A stretch of 64,000 bases of DNA from Candidatus Gastranaerophilales bacterium (GTDB lineage Bacteria; Cyanobacteriota; Vampirovibrionia; Gastranaerophilales; Gastranaerophilaceae), in assembly GCA_910586855.1 (NCBI GenBank), contig CAJUJH010000003.1, positions 62,001 to 126,000 on the forward strand, written 5' to 3'. Shown piece after piece: positions 36,153-44,954 of this stretch. The notes beneath the pieces are model-generated. The model saw only the letters and a program-made list of their open reading frames with translations. It had not been told where the DNA came from and searched no databases. Numbering within the stretch: position 1 is the stretch's first letter; every line of letters starts with the position of its first letter. The position numbers and the translations under genes were made by a program.

Positions 36153-36849
36153 TAAATCAAACATCCGTTTGCAAAAAACCAATATATTTGATACATTCAG
36201 TGCAAATTCTCTTAAAATTTTAGATAAAAGCACGGAGGATTTTAGGCTGAAATACATAGAAAATCTATATTTTACACCCGATAATAAAAAAGCAAAAACA
36301 GGACAAAACCTGCACAATTTTTTATGTTTTTATCTTAAAAACTTTGACACATCAAAGATTGAGGATTCATTTAGCGAAGATGATAAAAATTTTATAGAAA
36401 AAATTAAAGACTTTGATGAAATTAAACTTTTAAAAGATGCGGATAAAAAATCAATAGAACAGCCGTTTTTAATAAAATGCACACCTGAAAATACAATAGA
36501 GCCCAAAAACTTAGATGTAACGGACAATTTTTATAAAAAAGAAAATCTCTTACCTGATAAACACCAAACTAAGAATGTTTTCTACCTCACGGGCAGGTTT
36601 GACGCCGTTTTAATCAAAGAAAACAGGGTTGAAATTTACGATTGGAAAACCCTGAATACTCCAAAAGACCCTGAAAACGATATTCAAACCATAGTCTATC
36701 TTTACGCCGCTTCAAAACTTTATAAAACAAAAAATATTTCAATAAAATACATCTCGCTTACAAAAAACGAAAGTGTAGAAATCCCCTACACTTCCAATTT
36801 TAATTATTTTAAAAGAATATTTGGAATAGTCCAAAAACTTTATCTTTAG
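36145..36849 (+). CDS. RecB/Cas4-like PD-(D/E)XK nuclease
   Basis: ATG 36145 follows GGAGGAGG by seven bases and overlaps the helicase stop (ATGTGTGA), so I prefer it to ATG 36121. The 234-aa protein has the RecB-nuclease motifs in order: a GQNLHNFL histidine motif, GRFDAV (Asp153), EIYDWKT (Asp166, Lys168) and QTIVYLY (Gln181, Tyr185). The four-cysteine iron-sulfur clasp found in AddB and Cas4 is absent. It should cut DNA ends together with the upstream helicase fusion, forming a split AddAB-like machine. Its stop is one base from the convergent map gene. Confidence 0.85.
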   Translation: MCDKSNIRLQKTNIFDTFSANSLKILDKSTEDFRLKYIENLYFTPDNKKAKTGQNLHNFLCFYLKNFDTSKIEDSFSEDDKNFIEKIKDFDEIKLLKDADKKSIEQPFLIKCTPENTIEPKNLDVTDNFYKKENLLPDKHQTKNVFYLTGRFDAVLIKENRVEIYDWKTLNTPKDPENDIQTIVYLYAASKLYKTKNISIKYISLTKNESVEIPYTSNFNYFKRIFGIVQKLYL

Positions 36850-36850
36850 A

Positions 36851-37636
36851 TTATTCAAGTGCTGTCAATATCAAAGGTCCGTCATCCGTTGCAGCTACAG
36901 TATGTTCAAAATGCGCAGAAGCTTTATTGTCAGCTGTTGAAACACACCAGTTATCAGCCATAGATACAACAACTTCATCCACACCAAGGTTTATCATAGG
37001 CTCAATTGCAATAACATACCCTGATTTAATTTTAGTATTATTTTTTACCCTGTAATTAAACAAAAACGGGTCTTCATGCATATTCCGCCCAACTCCATGC
37101 CCGCCGTACTGACGCACAATACCATATTTTTTACCTTGAAGCTCTTTTGGAATATTTGAGGCAGCACCAAGTGCCGTATCTTCAACAGCCCCTGAAATAT
37201 CATCCAGAACATTCCCCGGGCGCATCTTATCAATCCCGTTAAATAGTGCAAGTTCTGTTATTTTAAGCAAATCTTCATATTCTTTGCTGATTTTCCCAAC
37301 AGGATAAGTCCAGGCTGAATCCCCCACCATACCGCGGTAAGTTGCCCCAACATCTATTGAGATTATATCCCCTTCTTTTAAGATTCTATCCTTTGATGGA
37401 ATCCCATGCACCACTTCATCATTTATTGAAGCGCAAATGCAGCCAGGGAAACCGTTATATCCTAAAAATGTCGGAGTACATTTATTATCTTTAATCACCT
37501 TTGCTGCAATTTCATCAAGTTCAAACGTTGATACACCAGGCTTTACAGCCTCTTTCATCGCCTTATGCACAAGCGCTACAACCCCGCCCGCATGGCGCAT
37601 TATTTTCAATTCTTCCCTTGATTTTTTATTAATCAT
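36851..37636 (-). CDS. map: Methionine aminopeptidase type I
   Basis: The 261-aa enzyme removes the initiator methionine from nascent proteins. The metal ligands are in their usual places: IISIDVGATYRGMVGDSAW (two Asp), GGHGVGRNMHE (His), VIAIEPM (Glu) and HFEHTVA (Glu). ATG 37636 has AAAGG eight bases upstream; the in-frame GTG six bases earlier is closer to that box than is usual. It follows adk by 12 bases, the classical spc-operon order. It is the last gene of the run and abuts the convergent nuclease gene without a terminator. Confidence 0.95.
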   Translation of the reverse strand: MINKKSREELKIMRHAGGVVALVHKAMKEAVKPGVSTFELDEIAAKVIKDNKCTPTFLGYNGFPGCICASINDEVVHGIPSKDRILKEGDIISIDVGATYRGMVGDSAWTYPVGKISKEYEDLLKITELALFNGIDKMRPGNVLDDISGAVEDTALGAASNIPKELQGKKYGIVRQYGGHGVGRNMHEDPFLFNYRVKNNTKIKSGYVIAIEPMINLGVDEVVVSMADNWCVSTADNKASAHFEHTVAATDDGPLILTALE

Positions 37637-37648
37637 ATTCACATGCCT

Positions 37649-38308
37649 TTATGATATAACTTTTTTTAATTCCGTATAAACTTCATCTATACCTTGATTT
37701 GCATTAATTTGAACCAAAAGCCCCTCGTTTTTATAAAAATCCAATAGAGGCATAGTTTCATTATTATATGTTTCAAACCTTAAAACTGCAGTTTCTTTGG
37801 TATCATCTTTTCTTTGAACAAGGTCAACACCGCAAATATCACACTTGCCTTCGTTTTTAGGAGCTGAGCTTATAAGATTATAGATTTTACCGCATTTTGG
37901 ACAAGAACGTCTGTTTATAAGTCTTTCAACAAGAACATCCGTTGGAATATCAAAATATACTGCAACTTTTTCAGATTTTTCAAATTCAAAAGGCGAATTT
38001 TCCCACATGGTTTTAAGCGCCTCTGCCTGTTCTATACTTCTTGGAAAACCGTCTAAAATGTACCCTTCTCTGCAATCTTCTCTTGAAATCCTCTCATTTA
38101 TAACAGATTGCACAACTTCAATCGGCACCAATTGCCCTTTATCTATAAAACTTTTTGCAATTTTACCAAATTCGGTTTCATTTTTAATATTTTCTCTTAA
38201 GAGTGAGCCTGTATCCACATGAGGAATATTTAATTCCTTTGAGAGCCTGTCTGTCTGAGTTCCCTTGCCGCATCCGGGGGGACCTAAAAAAATAAATACT
38301 TTTTTCAT
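37649..38308 (-). CDS. adk: Adenylate kinase, zinc-binding LID form
   Basis: This 219-aa kinase interconverts ATP, AMP and ADP. It starts MKKVFIFLGPPGCGKGT with the P-loop at 8-16; AGAGGT upstream supports this start over the longer frame. The LID domain carries CPKCGK and CDICGV, a four-cysteine zinc site typical of many bacterial Adk. DGFPRSIEQ is the AMP-binding block. It lies after secY behind a hairpin with a T-run (38350-38376), so its expression may be set by read-through. Confidence 0.95.
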   Translation of the reverse strand: MKKVFIFLGPPGCGKGTQTDRLSKELNIPHVDTGSLLRENIKNETEFGKIAKSFIDKGQLVPIEVVQSVINERISREDCREGYILDGFPRSIEQAEALKTMWENSPFEFEKSEKVAVYFDIPTDVLVERLINRRSCPKCGKIYNLISSAPKNEGKCDICGVDLVQRKDDTKETAVLRFETYNNETMPLLDFYKNEGLLVQINANQGIDEVYTELKKVIS

Positions 38309-38349
38309 AAACCTACCTCTTTTTTTAAGAAATATTAAAACTGTTAAAA

Positions 38350-38376
38350 GGATGCAGGAAACAACCCCCTGCATCC
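38350..38376 (-). terminator. Hairpin/terminator between secY and adk
   Basis: A 9-bp stem GGATGCAGG/CCTGCATCC with an eight-to-nine-base loop lies eight bases after the secY stop on the minus strand and is followed by TTTTAAC. It is a plausible intrinsic terminator that would reduce adk-map transcription. Confidence 0.65.
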
Positions 38377-38384
38377 AAAGTCGT

Positions 38385-39728
38385 TTATTGCTCTTGCTTT
38401 AAGAAACTTTCGTAATTCTTTGCAAGCATATGTGTTTTGATTTGATTAATAAAATCAAGCGCAACACCCACCATAATGATTAAAGAAGTTGCTCCTAAAC
38501 CCTGCAATGTTGTAATATTTGTAATTTTAGAAGCAATAGTAGGCACCATTGCTATGATACCAAGCGCAATTGCACCGATTAGCATTAATCTTGATAAAAT
38601 TTCATCCAATTTTTCAGCTGTCGGTTTGCCCGGTTTTACACCTGGAATAGCTGAGCCGTATTTTTTAAGATTATTTGCAATCTCTTTTGGCTGCATATTC
38701 GGCATAATTGAAGCATAGAAAAATGTTAAAGCTACAATCAATAAGAAATAAATCACATAATAGCTTATGCTTGAAGGGCTCAAAAAACTATTCATTGATT
38801 CTAAAACACTCTTTAGTGCAGGATTTGAAATATTCATCTGGTGTACAAAGCTCAAAATCGTTGCAGGGAACAATAAAATTGCAACCGCAAAGATAATCGG
38901 CATAACACCACCCGGGTTCAATTTAAACGGAATATTTGAATTTTGCCCGCCGTAAACTTTGTTACCAACCTGACGTCTTGCAGAAACTATAGGCACTTTT
39001 CTAACCGCATCATGAAGTACAATAATAAAAATAATTGTTGCAACAAATATCAATAATAGCGCCATAATACCTAATTGCAGCCTTGGGTCTTGAGAAACAA
39101 GGGTTGCAGTTCTTTGCGCATACAAAGGAATCCCTGATATAATACCCACAAAGATTAATAAAGAACCACCGTTTCCGATTCCCTTTTCAGTAATCAATTC
39201 TGCAAGCCACATAACCATTACAGCACCTGCCGTCAAGGCTATCATAGACCCTATAAAAAACATAAAAGGGTTTACGCTGTGCATAATTGACCCAGGTAAT
39301 TTTGATAAAATTGTAACAAATACAAAAGATTGGAAAAACGCCAAAATAACCGTGAATTGTCTTGTTAACTGCTGAATTTTACGGCGCCCGGCTTCCCCTT
39401 CTTCTTTTTGAAGATTTTCAAGATAAGGAACAATTACGGCTAAAAGCTGCATAATGATTGATGCCGTAATATATGGCCCGATACCAAGTGCAAAGATTGA
39501 CACTTTACCTAAAGCACCGCCTGAAAATAAATCCAAAAAGCCTATCATATTATTTCCTGCAGCAAGCGCCTGAAAAACTTCATTATTTATACCAAATATA
39601 GGAAGCTGCGCGCCAAATCTGAACAGGGCAATGATTATAAATGTAAAAATTAACTTTTGCTTTAAGCCGCTTGCTTGGATATTGCTCACAAGGCTTTGAA
39701 GCATTTGTTCGTTATTTGCTTGTTGCAT
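38385..39728 (-). CDS. secY: Protein translocase subunit SecY
   Basis: The 447-aa protein has ten membrane segments and forms the channel of the Sec translocon. Diagnostic stretches are FRFGAQLPIFGIN near the N-terminus, FALGIGPYITASIIMQLL (second helix, plug region), GNGGSLLIFVGI and MQPKEIANNLKKYGSAIPG (cytosolic loop contacting SecA and ribosome). The length is slightly above the usual 430. It sits between rplO and adk as in most bacteria, but hairpins lie on both sides. Confidence 0.97.
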   Translation of the reverse strand: MQQANNEQMLQSLVSNIQASGLKQKLIFTFIIIALFRFGAQLPIFGINNEVFQALAAGNNMIGFLDLFSGGALGKVSIFALGIGPYITASIIMQLLAVIVPYLENLQKEEGEAGRRKIQQLTRQFTVILAFFQSFVFVTILSKLPGSIMHSVNPFMFFIGSMIALTAGAVMVMWLAELITEKGIGNGGSLLIFVGIISGIPLYAQRTATLVSQDPRLQLGIMALLLIFVATIIFIIVLHDAVRKVPIVSARRQVGNKVYGGQNSNIPFKLNPGGVMPIIFAVAILLFPATILSFVHQMNISNPALKSVLESMNSFLSPSSISYYVIYFLLIVALTFFYASIMPNMQPKEIANNLKKYGSAIPGVKPGKPTAEKLDEILSRLMLIGAIALGIIAMVPTIASKITNITTLQGLGATSLIIMVGVALDFINQIKTHMLAKNYESFLKQEQ

Positions 39729-39756
39729 TTAACTGTACTTGACCTTTCTTTTAAAT

Positions 39757-39802
39757 AAAAGATACCAAACCGCTTTAAAATAAGGCAGTTTAGTATCTTT
39801 TT
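39757..39802 (-). terminator. Hairpin/attenuator between rplO and secY
   Basis: AAAGATAC with AAAC and GC pairs with GC, GTTT and GTATCTTT across a short loop, and on the minus strand is followed by TTTTATTT. It looks like an intrinsic terminator inside the ribosomal operon, so secY may depend on read-through or a further promoter. Confidence 0.6.
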
Positions 39803-39812
39803 ATCTATAAAA

Positions 39813-40256
39813 TTAAACTAATTCTACTTTACCGCCTGCTTTTTCAATCTTTTCTTTAGCAGATTCAGTAACATAAGCAGCCTTAACGTTAACAGCCTTA
39901 GTAATTTCGCCGTTTCCAAGGATTCTTAAAACTTCACTTGATGAATGAACAAGCTTGTTTTCTTTTAAATAAGCTAAATCTATTTCTTTCACATCAAGTT
40001 TTTCAAGAACTGAAACGTTTACAACAGCTGCATTTAGAGCGTGGATATTATTAAATCCTTTTAATTTTGGTAAACGTCTGAAAGCAGGCATCTGACCACC
40101 TTCAAAACCTCTTTTAGCTGTTCTTCCGCTTCTTTGTCCTTCACCGTTATGTCCACGGCAAGAAGTTTTACCGTGTCCTGATGACCTGCCTCTGCCTACT
40201 CTTTTAGATTTTTTAACAGCTCCTTCAGCAGGCTTTAAATCTTCTAATGTTATCAT
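39813..40256 (-). CDS. rplO: 50S ribosomal protein L15
   Basis: The 147-aa protein has the conserved basic N-terminus (RVGRGRSSGHGKTSCRGHNG, then FEGGQMPAFRRLPKLKGF) that threads into 23S rRNA, and a C-terminal L18e-type domain. It is in standard order after rpmD. AAGGAATAAA precedes the ATG. Confidence 0.97.
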   Translation of the reverse strand: MITLEDLKPAEGAVKKSKRVGRGRSSGHGKTSCRGHNGEGQRSGRTAKRGFEGGQMPAFRRLPKLKGFNNIHALNAAVVNVSVLEKLDVKEIDLAYLKENKLVHSSSEVLRILGNGEITKAVNVKAAYVTESAKEKIEKAGGKVELV

Positions 40257-40342
40257 TTATTTTATTCCTTATATTTTACTTAAAACTTTAACCGGTGCGC
40301 TTTTATTATCTTTATAACCCGCGCCCAAGGCTTTGTAAATCG

Positions 40343-40528
40343 TTATTTAACAATTTCAACAAGGTGAGGAATTTTATTTACCATACCCATGATGATATCG
40401 GTTTTATTATGTTCAACAACCTGATTGGTTTTTGTTAAACCAAGAGCTTTAACGATTCTTGTGTGTTTTTCAGGTGAACCGATTATGCTCTTTTTTAAAG
40501 TTATTTTAACTGTTTCATTTTTAGCCAT
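40343..40528 (-). CDS. rpmD: 50S ribosomal protein L30
   Basis: The 61-aa single-domain protein has VKITLKKSIIGSPEKH at the start and ALGLTKTNQVVEHNKTDIIM in the middle, the L30 signature. L30 is absent from typical Cyanobacteria, so its presence here is notable if the organism is a relative. It lies between rpsE and rplO as in the classical operon. Confidence 0.95.
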   Translation of the reverse strand: MAKNETVKITLKKSIIGSPEKHTRIVKALGLTKTNQVVEHNKTDIIMGMVNKIPHLVEIVK

Positions 40529-40609
40529 TTTATTTACCTTTTTCCTTATTTCTACTTTATTTATAAAGGTATTATTTTTTAATAACCTCTTGTACTAGCT
40601 CTTTTGGAG

Positions 40610-41260
40610 TTATTTTGAACCTAAAAGCTGATTCATTGAAATACCTCTTTGAGAAGCAACATCTTTAAATGTTCTTAAAGATTTTAGCGCGTTTAATGTA
40701 GCATTAGCAGCGTTTAGAGGTGATTTTGAACCTAATGATTTAGATAAAATATTTTCAATACCTGATAATTCAAGCACTGCACGAACCGCACCACCTGCAA
40801 TTACACCGGTACCTTGGCTTGCAGGTTTTAAAACAACGCTGCCTGCACCTGAACGACCTGTAATCATATGAGGGATTGTGGTTTTAAAGATAGGAACGGT
40901 GATAAGATTTTTTCTGCCGTCTGCAACTGCTTTTTGGATAGCAACAATAACTTCAGCTGCCTTAGCCACGCCCATTCCAACCTGACCTTTTTTATTACCT
41001 ACAATAACAATTGCCCTGAAGCTCAATTTCTTACCGCCCTTTACAACCTTTGTTACACGACGGATTTGAACAACTTGCTCTTTCCATTCTGATTCAACAG
41101 GTTCAACTGTTTCAATTTTTCTTCTTCTTTGACCTTTTCTTTGAGGTTTTAATTGTTGAACTTCAACATTTTCTTCAACTGTTTCTACTGTTTCTTCAAC
41201 AACTTCAACAGTTTCAACTTTTTCAGCTTCACTAGCTTGAATTTCTTTTTCTTCGCTCAC
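40610..41260 (-). CDS. rpsE: 30S ribosomal protein S5 with acidic N-terminal extension
   Basis: The start is GTG at 41260 with AAAGG nine bases upstream. The 216-aa protein has a normal S5 core from about residue 58 (WKEQVVQIRRVTKVVKGG, RAIVIVGNKKGQVGMG, then HMITGRSGAGSVVLKPA). Before it lies an unusual extension of about 55 residues, rich in Glu and Val (EVVEETVETVEENVEVQQ) and then a basic RKGQRRRK. S5 helps form the mRNA entry channel and decoding fidelity. The core wording resembles cyanobacterial S5. It is the first gene of this ribosomal fragment; rplR is not upstream. Confidence 0.95.
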   Translation of the reverse strand: MSEEKEIQASEAEKVETVEVVEETVETVEENVEVQQLKPQRKGQRRRKIETVEPVESEWKEQVVQIRRVTKVVKGGKKLSFRAIVIVGNKKGQVGMGVAKAAEVIVAIQKAVADGRKNLITVPIFKTTIPHMITGRSGAGSVVLKPASQGTGVIAGGAVRAVLELSGIENILSKSLGSKSPLNAANATLNALKSLRTFKDVASQRGISMNQLLGSK

Positions 41261-41320
41261 GTTTTTATTACCTTTCGCTTTTTATATTATTTTTTACCCT
41301 AAAAAATTTTAAAAACACTA

Positions 41321-41343
41321 AATAACCTTTATTTAAGGCTATT
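41321..41343 (-). terminator. Terminator after the malic enzyme gene
   Basis: AATAACCTT/AAGGCTATT form a 9-bp stem (one G-T pair) with a five-base loop, followed on the minus strand by TAGTGTTTTTAAAATTTTTT. It separates the malic enzyme transcript from rpsE. Confidence 0.6.
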
Positions 41344-41371
41344 TTACAGTATTTGAGATGTTGGGCGCCCG

Positions 41372-42874
41372 TTAAGGCATTTTTTCTGACATTTTCATAA
41401 TACATGCTGAAATATTTTTTGCAACCCTTGCATCCAGAGCATCAGGAATTATATAATTTTCATCAAGTTCATCTGCCTGCACAATCTCAGCCAAGGCAAG
41501 TGCTGCCTCAATTTTCACCTTATTATCAATCTTTTTCAATCCGCTTCCTAAAACTCCCTTAAAAAGCCCCGGGAAAACAAGCGAATTATTTATTTGATTA
41601 TTGAAATCACTTCTGCCGGAAGCTGCAATTTTTGCCCCCGCTTCAAGCGCCAAATTAGGCAATATTTCAGGTTCAGGGTTTGCAATTGCAAATATGACCG
41701 CATTTTCAGCCATTGTTTTTACCATTTCCTGCGTTAATAAGCCCTTTGCACTCACGCCGATAAAAACATCCGCTCCCCTGATACCTTCTTTAAGAGCACC
41801 TCTAAAACCTTCAAAATTCGTTATTTCAGCCATTTTTTCAAGCGAAGAGTCATTTTCTTTTCTTCCTTTATACACGGCGCCAAATTTATCAAACATTAAA
41901 ATCCCGTCCCCGCCTGATTTTCCATTTGATAAGCACTCTCTCATCTTAATTAAGAGTCTGGCTATTGCTTGTCCTGCAGCACCTGCGCCCGAAAAAACAA
42001 TTCTTACCTTGTCTAATTCTTTACCAACAACCTTAAGAGCATTTAAAAGCCCTGCCAATACTACAATTGCAGTCCCGTGCTGGTCATCATGGAAAACCGG
42101 TATATTAAGTTTTTCAATTAAATTCTGTTCAACCTCAAAGCACCTTGGCGCGCTGATATCTTCCAAATTTATCCCTGAAAATGAATCGGAAAGTAAATAT
42201 ACGATACGCTCAATCTCGCTTGGCACTTGCGTTTTAAGGCAAAGAGGCATAGCATTAACACCTCCTAAATCTTTAAATAGTACAGCTTTCCCCTCCATCA
42301 CAGGAAGTCCTGCTTCAGCCCCGATATTCCCCAAACCAAGCACTGCACTGCCATCAGACACTATTGCAACAGGTTTCATGGAATTAGAAAACATACCCTG
42401 ATATTCAACCACCCTTGTTTCAATAACCCCGCCTAAAATACGCCTCAATTCAACAGGTTCGAAATTTTCAAACTTCATATCAGATGACAATAAGCACCCT
42501 TTGCTCATTTTTGGAATATCAAAAGCTGAATCATAAGCCTTTCCCTCAATTAACGCTCTATCCACCCCGATAAAATTTGGCATGATATTCTCAACAACAA
42601 AATCAATTTCTCCGTCTCTAAGCTCGTTTTGCTTAATAGCCAAAGGATAAGCATCCACACCATATGTTTCTTTTAGATATATCGCGCGTTTCAAGCTTTC
42701 AAAATAATCAAAAGATAATACCGCAATGGAATTTGACCTGTTTGTAAGGTCAAAAACCTTGTCATAATCTTCGTATATGGCAGTTGAACTCTTTGCAACA
42801 CCAGGTGTATAAACAAGCGCCAAAAGCTTTTTATTTTCAACCTTAACCTTTGAAACTATCTCAATTATTTTCAT
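41372..42874 (-). CDS. Malic enzyme
   Basis: The 500-aa enzyme decarboxylates malate to pyruvate with NAD(P) reduction. It has LVYTPGVAKSS near the start, LGLGNIGAEAGLPVMEGKA, the metal-site block FHDDQHGTAIVVLAGL, and the dinucleotide loop VFSGAGAAGQAIARLL. The fused phosphotransacetylase domain seen in MaeB of many Gram-negatives is absent, so this is the short form. GGAGAG lies 11 bases before the ATG. It sits between the ribosomal fragment and plsY without obvious functional link. Confidence 0.93.
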   Translation of the reverse strand: MKIIEIVSKVKVENKKLLALVYTPGVAKSSTAIYEDYDKVFDLTNRSNSIAVLSFDYFESLKRAIYLKETYGVDAYPLAIKQNELRDGEIDFVVENIMPNFIGVDRALIEGKAYDSAFDIPKMSKGCLLSSDMKFENFEPVELRRILGGVIETRVVEYQGMFSNSMKPVAIVSDGSAVLGLGNIGAEAGLPVMEGKAVLFKDLGGVNAMPLCLKTQVPSEIERIVYLLSDSFSGINLEDISAPRCFEVEQNLIEKLNIPVFHDDQHGTAIVVLAGLLNALKVVGKELDKVRIVFSGAGAAGQAIARLLIKMRECLSNGKSGGDGILMFDKFGAVYKGRKENDSSLEKMAEITNFEGFRGALKEGIRGADVFIGVSAKGLLTQEMVKTMAENAVIFAIANPEPEILPNLALEAGAKIAASGRSDFNNQINNSLVFPGLFKGVLGSGLKKIDNKVKIEAALALAEIVQADELDENYIIPDALDARVAKNISACIMKMSEKMP

Positions 42875-42970
42875 TGTTCAAAACTCTCCAAAACCTTGCC
42901 CTAAAATGTTTTCAGCTGCATAAATATTATTGCGCAGCGCAAAACCTTTTTATGGTAAATAATAATGTCT

Positions 42971-43597
42971 TTACCTTACTTTATTTTCTTCACCCTTCAT
43001 CAGGCGTTTAATATTTTCTCTGTGAAGATATGTCACATAAACGGCTGCAATTACACAATAAATAATGTATGATAAGGGCGCTTTAAAGAAATACATTAAA
43101 AACGGTGATAAAATTAACGCTATTATTGACCCTACAGATACATACCTTGTAAAATAAGTAATAATACTCCACACTACAGCTAAAATAAGCCCCACCTGCC
43201 AGTTTAGCGCAAGAATTGTACCAACTCCGCTTGCAACAGATTTTCCGCCCTTGCCGCCAAGAAAAATCGGCTTTGAATGCCCAATTATTACAAATATTGC
43301 CGCAATAACGGCACAAATAGGAAATTCAGGCGCTAAAAACTTAGCCATAACAACAGGCAATGCCCCTTTTAAGGCATCCAAAAACATCACAATAAAAAAC
43401 CATTTTTTGCCTAAAACCCGTTTAACATTTGTGGCTCCTGTTGAACCCGAGCCTACTTCCCTTATATCTTTCCCGGTTTTAGCCTTTACAATCAGATATC
43501 CCGTAGGAATTGAGCCTATTAAATACGCAGCAGCTGCATAAATTGCGCCTAAAAAAGCAAGATTACCTATCATCCCCCATGGATTCATATTCAACAT
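42971..43597 (-). CDS. plsY: Acyl-phosphate glycerol-3-phosphate acyltransferase PlsY
   Basis: The 208-aa integral membrane enzyme makes lysophosphatidate, the first step of phospholipid synthesis. Motifs: YLIGSIPTGYLI, DIREVGSGSTGATNVKRVLGK (motif 1), GHSKPIFLGGKGGKSVASG (motif 2, phosphate loop) and the last YLHRENIKRLMKGEE. Five or six hydrophobic helices. It starts three bases after der with AAGGA upstream, so the two are co-transcribed. Confidence 0.95.
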   Translation of the reverse strand: MLNMNPWGMIGNLAFLGAIYAAAAYLIGSIPTGYLIVKAKTGKDIREVGSGSTGATNVKRVLGKKWFFIVMFLDALKGALPVVMAKFLAPEFPICAVIAAIFVIIGHSKPIFLGGKGGKSVASGVGTILALNWQVGLILAVVWSIITYFTRYVSVGSIIALILSPFLMYFFKAPLSYIIYCVIAAVYVTYLHRENIKRLMKGEENKVR

Positions 43598-43600
43598 AAT

Positions 43601-44926
43601 TTATTTATCCTTCTCTTTTCTTTCCCTAAAAGACATTCTAATCGGCGTTCCAAAGAACCCGAAAGCATCGCGGAGCTTTTTTAATAAATATCTTTTATAA
43701 GAATCTTTGATTAAATCCTTATTATTTACAAATAAAATAAAGGTTGGCGGCTTAGATTTCACCTGTGTTGAATAATAAATTTTTGCAAATTTTCCTTTGA
43801 TGGAATTTGGCGGATTAAGCGCTACAGCTTCATTTACAACCTTATTTAATAAACCTGTTTGTACTCTTTTATCACGTTCAGCTGCTACATCTTGCGCCGT
43901 TTCAAAAATCTGGTTCAGTCTCTGCCCTGTTTTTGCACTTATAAATATTTTCTTTGCGTAATTTAAAAACGGTGCTTCTTCTTCTATCTGCCTTTCAAGC
44001 TTATGGGTCTGCACATTTTTAATCAAGTCCCATTTATTAAACGCTACAATTAGCCCGCAGCCTGCTTCTTCCACAGTTTGTGCTATCTTTTTATCCTGGT
44101 CTGTAAGCCCTTCTGTGGCATCTATCACTAAAAGCGCCACATCCGCTTCCCGAATAGCCCTTATGGCACGGTCTACAGCAAATGCTTCAACCCCGTAATC
44201 CACTTTGGATTTTTTACGAATCCCCGCTGTATCAACCAAAATAAACTCTTTATCTTTATAAATAACCTCTGAATTTATGGTATCGCGCGTGGTCCCTGAA
44301 ACAGGCGACACTATCGCCCTGTTTTCATTGAGTAAATTATTCAATATAGAGCTTTTCCCGGCATTTGGCTTACCTACAATAGCTATTTTTACAGCGCCTT
44401 CATCCTCTTCATTATCAGATTTCCGCTCAATATCCTTTGTAATTAAATCCAATAAATCGCCAACTCCGCCTGAACCATGGAGAGCAGATACCGCCTGAGG
44501 TTCACCTATTCCAAGAGCATAAAAATCGCTAATGTTACCGATTTCCGACATTGAATCAACCTTATTTGCAACTAAAACAATTTCTTTACCCGATTGTCTT
44601 AAAATATTTGCAATATCCGTATCATAAGGGCTTAATCCTGCCTTTGCATCCACTACAAATAAAATGGTGTCAGCCTCATCTACAGCAAGTTTTGCCTGAT
44701 TAAAAATGTTATTTACAAATTCATCTTCATCATTGGTCACAATACCGCCTGTATCAATTAATACAAACTCTTTATCCTGCCAAACGGCATCAAAATAGAT
44801 TCTATCGCGGGTAACGCCCGGCATATCATCAACAATGGAACGCCTTTCGCCCAAAATTCTATTTATAAGGGTTGATTTCCCAACGTTTGGTCTGCCTACA
44901 ACAGCTATAAATTTACTCTTTTTCAT
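43601..44926 (-). CDS. der: Ribosome assembly GTPase Der (EngA)
   Basis: The 441-aa protein has two tandem GTPase domains and a KH-like C-terminus. The first G domain has GRPNVGKSTLINRI, DTGGI and NKVDS; the second GKPNAGKSSILNNLL, DTAGIRKKS and NKWDL. It acts in 50S subunit assembly. The length is typical. It is followed directly by plsY, an order seen in several bacteria. Confidence 0.97.
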   Translation of the reverse strand: MKKSKFIAVVGRPNVGKSTLINRILGERRSIVDDMPGVTRDRIYFDAVWQDKEFVLIDTGGIVTNDEDEFVNNIFNQAKLAVDEADTILFVVDAKAGLSPYDTDIANILRQSGKEIVLVANKVDSMSEIGNISDFYALGIGEPQAVSALHGSGGVGDLLDLITKDIERKSDNEEDEGAVKIAIVGKPNAGKSSILNNLLNENRAIVSPVSGTTRDTINSEVIYKDKEFILVDTAGIRKKSKVDYGVEAFAVDRAIRAIREADVALLVIDATEGLTDQDKKIAQTVEEAGCGLIVAFNKWDLIKNVQTHKLERQIEEEAPFLNYAKKIFISAKTGQRLNQIFETAQDVAAERDKRVQTGLLNKVVNEAVALNPPNSIKGKFAKIYYSTQVKSKPPTFILFVNNKDLIKDSYKRYLLKKLRDAFGFFGTPIRMSFRERKEKDK

Positions 44927-44954
44927 AAAATTAATTCTAACATGGAAAAAATAA

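Noticed and set aside
41601..42401. 266-codon plus-strand frame opposite the malic enzyme
   Set aside because: It is antisense to a clear enzyme, has Ser/Pro/Ile-rich shadow composition and no ribosome binding site.
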